Shown: positions 59,643-64,000 of the stretch, in pieces
Numbering within the stretch: position 1 is the first letter of the stretch
Layout of the letters: each line of letters starts with the position of its first letter
Assembly (NCBI RefSeq): GCF_024734665.1
Contig: NZ_CP102931.1
Span: forward strand, 2,788,001 to 2,852,000
DNA length: 64,000 nucleotides
Direction: 5' to 3'
DNA from: Variovorax paradoxus
GTDB lineage: Bacteria > Pseudomonadota > Gammaproteobacteria > Burkholderiales > Burkholderiaceae_C
The notes under the pieces: generated by a model
Told to the model about the DNA's origin: nothing
Seen by the model: the letters and a program-made list of their open reading frames with translations, nothing else
Databases searched by the model: none
Position numbers and translations under genes: made by a program

Positions 59643-61955
59643 CTACTTCGCCCTCTTCACTTCGCCGACCGACAGCCGGCGGCGTGCCCGCAACTGCAGG
59701 CCGGCGTACGACACGGCCGCCCCCAGCAGCGCAAGCACGAGCACCAGCCCGGCCAGCATCAGCGGGCTGCGCGACAGGTGCCACTGCACCCAGGCGATCG
59801 GAGGCAGGCGGCCAACGTAGTAGGTGTCGCCGCCAAGCACGCTGTTGACCTGCGTGTCGCGCACGATCGTCATGCTGCCCTGCACGCTCTTGAGCAGGTC
59901 GGGCGTCATCAGCGCGTTGAGCAGCGCCTCCTTCGAGTCGGGGCCGGTGATGGCGGCGATCACGCTGCGGCCGCTGCGCAGCGGCGATTCGAAGCCGGCC
60001 AGCACGGCGTCGCGGCCGTCGCTGCTCACCGCGATCTGCATCGAGCCGGGCAGGTCCTGGCGCGTGCGGGCGCCGATCACGAAGTTGACGGCGTTGTCGA
60101 TCCAGCTGTCGAGCTTGAGCTCGGGCGCGGCGCCGTTGCGCTTGAGCGGCATCTTGTCGGCCCATTGCGTGAACAGCGGCTGGCTCTGCAGGTTGCCGAT
60201 GACGAGCAGGTCCTTGTCGGCCCACTGAGCGGCCTCCGCCGAGCGGCCCACCTTCACGCGCAGCGCGGGGTAGCCGGTGGAGCGGCCGATCTGGCCGAGC
60301 AGGCCGAGGTAGGTCTCGGTATCGGTGTCGTTGGGTTGGTCCGGAAGAATGACGGCCGTCTCGGATAGGTCGGCCATGCGCGAGAACGGGAAGCCGCCGT
60401 TGGCGTAGGCCGCCAGTTCTGGCATGGCAATGAAGTGCGGGAAGCCCGACACGTCGATGCTGGAGGTCGGGTCGATCGAGCCGCGCACGTTGTCCAGCTG
60501 CGGCACGCAGCGCCCGCCCACGGGCTCGAAGTAGTAGTGCAGGCGCAACTGGCTGCGCGGGCCCATGGCCAGCGGCGGCAGGATCACTTCCCGGTGCTCG
60601 GCCAGCGTACCGTCGGGCATCAGCTTCACGGCCAGCGGGTTCCACCAGCTGTCGCCGGCCGGGTTGGCCGAGCGCAGCGGCAATCCGCCCACGAAGTTGT
60701 CGTTGACGTTGACGTTCAGCGTCGACTGGTCGGGCCGCACGCGCGGCGTGTAGCGGTATTGCAGGTCGAGCGGAATGCCGCGGCTGCGCCAGGTGAAGAG
60801 GTCGGGCGGCAGCTGCAGGTTGATGCGGACCACGTCGGGGTTGTAGCCAGTCACCGACAGGTTGGCGGCCGTCGCCAGTTCGCCCAGCTGCAGCGCGCGG
60901 TCGCTCGGAATCCAGCGCGGCGCGTCGTAGGGCTTGCGCGCCGGCGGTTCCTGGAAGGCGGTGACCGCCGCTGTCGCGCCCGCGAAGGCCTTGCTGTTCA
61001 GCGCCAGCGCCGCGGCGGCGGTGCGCAGTTCGTCCGGGGTGCGACCCATCACCAGCAGCAGCTTGCCGGTGGCGTCGCGCGGGTTGTCGACCACCGCCAG
61101 CCCCGGGCCCTGGATGGCGGGCAGCGCGAGGCCTGCAATGGCCGACTCCGGCGTGACGAACACCACCGCGTGGCCGGTGGGCAGTTCGCCGCTGGACACG
61201 GGGAAGGTCGCGCCGCGGTAGTCGGTCAGCGCGCCGAACCACGACGACACGACACCGGCCGCTTCGAGCACAGGGCCCGTGGCGGCGGCGCCGAAGACGA
61301 AGGGAATGCGTGCGCGCCGCACGTCGCGGCGGTCGAAAAATGGCTGGGGCAGCGCGGCCAGGTCATTCGCGAGCTTCAGCGGCGCCACCGTCAGCTTCAG
61401 CGAACTGGAGGCGTCGATGCGCGCCCACAGGCTGGTGTGGGCCGGGTCTTCGCACTCGCGCGTGTAATGGCCGACGAGCTCGACGTTGATGCGGTTGAAC
61501 TCGGTGATCAGGCGGCGGTCGATCGGAATGTCGGCCGTCTGCGGCCGGCCTGCTTCGGCGCGGGTTACCGCCAGCGTGGCCACCAGCACGTCGTTGACCG
61601 TGACCTTGAGGTGCGACAGCTCGGGAATCAGCGAGGGTGAATACGCGTAGTTCAGCTTGAACGAGGCGGCCGTGACCAGCTCGTCGGCGCGCACGTTGAA
61701 CGGAATGCCGACGGTGCCGCTGACACCGCGCAGCTGCACGGCGTAGTCGATGCCCAATTGCGTGAGGTTCAGTTCGCGCACGGTTGCACTGGCTGCCGCC
61801 GATGCGGTTGCCGGGGCACTGGTCGCCGGCTGCGCCACGGCGCCGCCGGCGGCAGCGAAGGCGATCGCAAGCAGGACGGCGCTGGCGGCGAACGAGGGCG
61901 AGGCTGCGCGGGCAAGGGACGCGTCGCGGCGATGCGCGCGCAGGGTGAACGTCAC
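59643..61955 (-). CDS. bcsB: Cellulose synthase periplasmic subunit BcsB
   Basis: A 770-residue periplasmic protein, anchored by a C-terminal helix (LMLAGLVLVLALLGAAVSY), that guides the glucan out of BcsA. A signal peptide (LLAIAFAAAGGAVAQ) and two carbohydrate-binding/flavodoxin-like repeats are visible, for example ELNLTQLGIDYAVQLRGVSG, HLKVTVNDVLVATL, TEFNRINVELVGHYTRECED and SWWNPLAVKLMPDG. The start is GTG at 61955, overlapping the bcsA stop (GTGA). Strong positional and pattern fit. Confidence 0.93.
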   Translation of the reverse strand: MTFTLRAHRRDASLARAASPSFAASAVLLAIAFAAAGGAVAQPATSAPATASAAASATVRELNLTQLGIDYAVQLRGVSGTVGIPFNVRADELVTAASFKLNYAYSPSLIPELSHLKVTVNDVLVATLAVTRAEAGRPQTADIPIDRRLITEFNRINVELVGHYTRECEDPAHTSLWARIDASSSLKLTVAPLKLANDLAALPQPFFDRRDVRRARIPFVFGAAATGPVLEAAGVVSSWFGALTDYRGATFPVSSGELPTGHAVVFVTPESAIAGLALPAIQGPGLAVVDNPRDATGKLLLVMGRTPDELRTAAAALALNSKAFAGATAAVTAFQEPPARKPYDAPRWIPSDRALQLGELATAANLSVTGYNPDVVRINLQLPPDLFTWRSRGIPLDLQYRYTPRVRPDQSTLNVNVNDNFVGGLPLRSANPAGDSWWNPLAVKLMPDGTLAEHREVILPPLAMGPRSQLRLHYYFEPVGGRCVPQLDNVRGSIDPTSSIDVSGFPHFIAMPELAAYANGGFPFSRMADLSETAVILPDQPNDTDTETYLGLLGQIGRSTGYPALRVKVGRSAEAAQWADKDLLVIGNLQSQPLFTQWADKMPLKRNGAAPELKLDSWIDNAVNFVIGARTRQDLPGSMQIAVSSDGRDAVLAGFESPLRSGRSVIAAITGPDSKEALLNALMTPDLLKSVQGSMTIVRDTQVNSVLGGDTYYVGRLPPIAWVQWHLSRSPLMLAGLVLVLALLGAAVSYAGLQLRARRRLSVGEVKRAK

Positions 61956-63985
61956 GTGGATTCCTTCGCTTTGGCAGGACGCAGCCGCGAGGTGGCTGCA
62001 CGGTAGTAGTGGCTGAACATGTCGCGAAAGCCGGTGCCGCTGATGCTGATGAGGTGGCCGAGCACGCGGTGGATCGGCACGCGCGGATGGTTGCCCCAGC
62101 GGGCGGCCCAGATGTCGGCGCGCGCAGTCGTGCACTGCACGAGTGCGCGTTCCTGCGCGAAGCTCATCGGCGCGAAGCGCAGGCCCAGGCGCTTGCCGCT
62201 GCTGAAGCGCACCGTGGAGGCAAAGCGCGACTCCTGGTCGTCGCGGTACAGCGCAACCACGACCGGGGTTTCCGCATCGAGCTTCATGTCCTGCGGCAGG
62301 TCCACGCCCAGGCCGCCGCTGGAGAAGTCGAAGGTATTGCAGCGCAGCGAGCGGCCGTCGGCGAAGTACAGCGTGGCCGGCAGCACGAGCTCCACGCGGT
62401 GCGCGCCGCGCAGCTGGCGCGACTCGTTGGCCGCCGCCACGCAGGCGCCCAGGATCATCATGTTGTAGATGGTCCAGGCCAGGTTGAGCCAGACGGTGGC
62501 GATGTTCTGCGGGTCGACCCAACTCAGGCGCCACGCGCCCAGGCACACGCCCACGAAGTTCAGCGCCAGCAGCACCAGGCTGGCCTTGGCGATGGTGCTG
62601 TCGAAATACTCTTCCTGGATCAGGCCGCCCTTGGCCGTCACGTTGAAGCTGCCGAGCTTGGGGTTGATGAGTGCCACCAGCGTCGGGCGGAAGATGTACC
62701 AGGCCAGCACCGCCTCGTACACCTCGTTCCACAGCAGGTAGCGAAAGCGCCCCTGGATGCGGCTGTTGGTCAGGTTGGCGTGCAGGATGTGAGGCAGCGC
62801 GAAGGCGAAGATCATCGATGCCGAGGCGTGGATCACGCTCGCGCCGAAGTACAGGTACGCCAGCGGCGCCGTCAGGTAGATGAGCCGCGGCAGGCCGTAC
62901 AGGAAGTGCAGCATCGCATTCACGTAGCAAAGGCGCTGCGCCCAGTGCAGGCCGCGCCCGAACAGCGGGTTGTCGATGCGGAAGATCTGCGCCATGCCGC
63001 GCGCCCAGCGAATGCGCTGGCCCACGTGGCCCGAGAGGCTTTCGGTGGCCAAGCCGGCCGCCTGCGGCAGCGCCAGGTAGGCCGTGCTGTAGCCCAGGCG
63101 GTGCATCTTCAGTGCCGTGTGGGCGTCTTCCGTCACGGTCTCCACCGCGATGCCGCCGACTTCCTCGACGATGTTCCGGCGCAGCACCGCGCAGGAGCCG
63201 CAGAAGAATGTGGCGTTCCAGAGATCGTTGCCGTCCTGGATCAGGCCGTAGAACAGCTCGCCTTCGTTGGGCACCTTGCCGAAGGTGTCGAGGTTGCGCT
63301 CGAACGGGTCGGCCGAGAAGAAATAGTGGGGCAGCTGGACCATGCCCAGCTTCGGGTCGCGCCCGAACCAGCCCATGGCGATCTGCAGGAACGAGCGCGT
63401 GGGGATGTGGTCGCAGTCGAAGATCGCGACGAACTCGCCGGTGGTGTTCTTCAATGCGGCATTGATGTTGCCGGCCTTGGCGTGGCGGTTGTTGTCGCGC
63501 GTGACGTGGGTCACGCCGACCTGCTCGCAGAACACGCGGAACTCCTCGCGCCGGCCGTCGTCGAGCACGAAGATCTTGATCTTGTCGCGCGGCCAGTCGA
63601 TCAGCTGCGCGGCCAGCACCGTGGAACGCACCACCGACAGCGCCTCGTTGTAGGTCGGGATGAGCAGGTCGATGGTCGGCCACTCGGCCGGGTCTTCCGG
63701 CAGCGGCACCGGCTTGCGCTCCAGCGGCCAGGCGGTCTGCACGTAGCCCAGCAGCAGAACCACGAAGGCGTACAGCTCGGCCACCAGCAGGCCCACGCCC
63801 AGCACCAGGTCGACCGGGTTGTCCATGAACATGGTCTCGGTCACGCGCCAGTAGGTGTAGCGCGAGGACACGACGACCGACAGGAAGATCAGCACCAGGC
63901 TGGCAAAGCGGCCGCGAAACCGGTTGGTAACGAGCGCCGCCAGGAAGATGCCCACCGACAGCACGATCTGCTGCTCCAGGGTCAT
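61952..63985 (-). CDS. bcsA: Cellulose synthase catalytic subunit BcsA, N-terminus possibly cut by the window
   Basis: GT2 family membrane synthase making beta-1,4-glucan from UDP-glucose. Visible: FVLDDGRREEF, DCDHIPT (DxD), TEDAHTAL, QRIRWARG (QxxRW) in the glycosyltransferase domain; eight or so membrane helices; and a C-terminal PilZ domain with an arginine motif RGAHR and DFSSGGLG (DxSxxG), so c-di-GMP activation should be intact. From ATG at 63985 the protein is 677 residues; E. coli BcsA is about 870. The frame stays open to the window edge (L-I-I-A-P before the Met), so the gene may start outside. Operon order bcsA-bcsB-bcsZ-bcsC. Confidence 0.93.
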   Translation of the reverse strand: MTLEQQIVLSVGIFLAALVTNRFRGRFASLVLIFLSVVVSSRYTYWRVTETMFMDNPVDLVLGVGLLVAELYAFVVLLLGYVQTAWPLERKPVPLPEDPAEWPTIDLLIPTYNEALSVVRSTVLAAQLIDWPRDKIKIFVLDDGRREEFRVFCEQVGVTHVTRDNNRHAKAGNINAALKNTTGEFVAIFDCDHIPTRSFLQIAMGWFGRDPKLGMVQLPHYFFSADPFERNLDTFGKVPNEGELFYGLIQDGNDLWNATFFCGSCAVLRRNIVEEVGGIAVETVTEDAHTALKMHRLGYSTAYLALPQAAGLATESLSGHVGQRIRWARGMAQIFRIDNPLFGRGLHWAQRLCYVNAMLHFLYGLPRLIYLTAPLAYLYFGASVIHASASMIFAFALPHILHANLTNSRIQGRFRYLLWNEVYEAVLAWYIFRPTLVALINPKLGSFNVTAKGGLIQEEYFDSTIAKASLVLLALNFVGVCLGAWRLSWVDPQNIATVWLNLAWTIYNMMILGACVAAANESRQLRGAHRVELVLPATLYFADGRSLRCNTFDFSSGGLGVDLPQDMKLDAETPVVVALYRDDQESRFASTVRFSSGKRLGLRFAPMSFAQERALVQCTTARADIWAARWGNHPRVPIHRVLGHLISISGTGFRDMFSHYYRAATSRLRPAKAKEST

Positions 63986-64000
63986 GGGCGCGATGATCAG

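Overview
The window is a dense, high-GC bacterial chromosome segment. Gene order (smc-zipA-ligA, an aapJQM-type transporter, a bcsABZC operon, many ATGA/GTGA-coupled genes) and protein style point to a betaproteobacterium of the Burkholderiales, most likely Comamonadaceae and probably Variovorax. That placement is inferred from gene content and not from a search. No rRNA, tRNA, CRISPR array or insertion sequence was seen, and no gene-free gap exceeds 300 bases.

Left part (1-11765): the end of an EnvZ-type sensor kinase, then a ten-gene minus-strand operon read from 11765 down to 922. It runs URC1-type GTP cyclohydrolase II homologue, URC4 (DUF1688), uracil phosphoribosyltransferase, BMP-family nucleoside-binding protein, a lipoprotein nucleosidase, ABC ATPase, two permeases, a small secreted protein and a CodA-like cytosine deaminase. 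Together they look like import of nucleosides, release of bases, deamination to uracil, and opening of the pyrimidine by the URC route known from the yeast Lachancea kluyveri. A good sigma-70-type promoter sits just upstream.

11929-18363: a small lipoprotein, an ECF sigma factor with its NrsF-type membrane anti-sigma, a large exported DUF6351-like protein, a Crp/Fnr regulator and a HerA/YjgR-type ATPase. 18465-28041: a ten-gene plus-strand cluster resembling aryl-polyene loci (ACP, membrane protein, adenylation-hotdog fusion, acyltransferase, LolA-like, MMPL exporter, deacetylase, methyltransferase, dehydratase, ketoreductase), but with no ketosynthase. 28084-31256 looks accessory: a GYF-domain membrane protein, a lone ParA-like ATPase and a hipBA toxin-antitoxin pair with a candidate operator.

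31322-40526: housekeeping block with a lipoprotein, smc, zipA, ligA, a Tyr/Gly-rich lipoprotein, def and a DoxX protein. 40680-43752: general amino-acid ABC transporter without its ATPase. 43791-45384: homoserine dehydrogenase preceded by what appears to be a complete threonine/isoleucine attenuator, with a leader peptide ending in an Ile/Thr run, competing hairpins and an intrinsic terminator. 45385-49338: a sodium/solute symporter with its DUF3311 partner, divergent from an XRE-cupin regulator, a TIGR04076 protein and an aldo/keto reductase; the shared intergenic region carries repeated TGCAC motifs.

49304-54082: a HAD phosphatase, phosphoglucomutase and PPC/DUF296 operon, an I78-like lipoprotein, and a GGDEF-EAL protein. 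54102-63985: cellulose operon bcsA-bcsB-bcsZ-bcsC on the minus strand, with the BcsA N-terminus possibly running off the window. Phosphoglucomutase (UDP-glucose supply) and the c-di-GMP enzyme lie next to it and could feed or control it.
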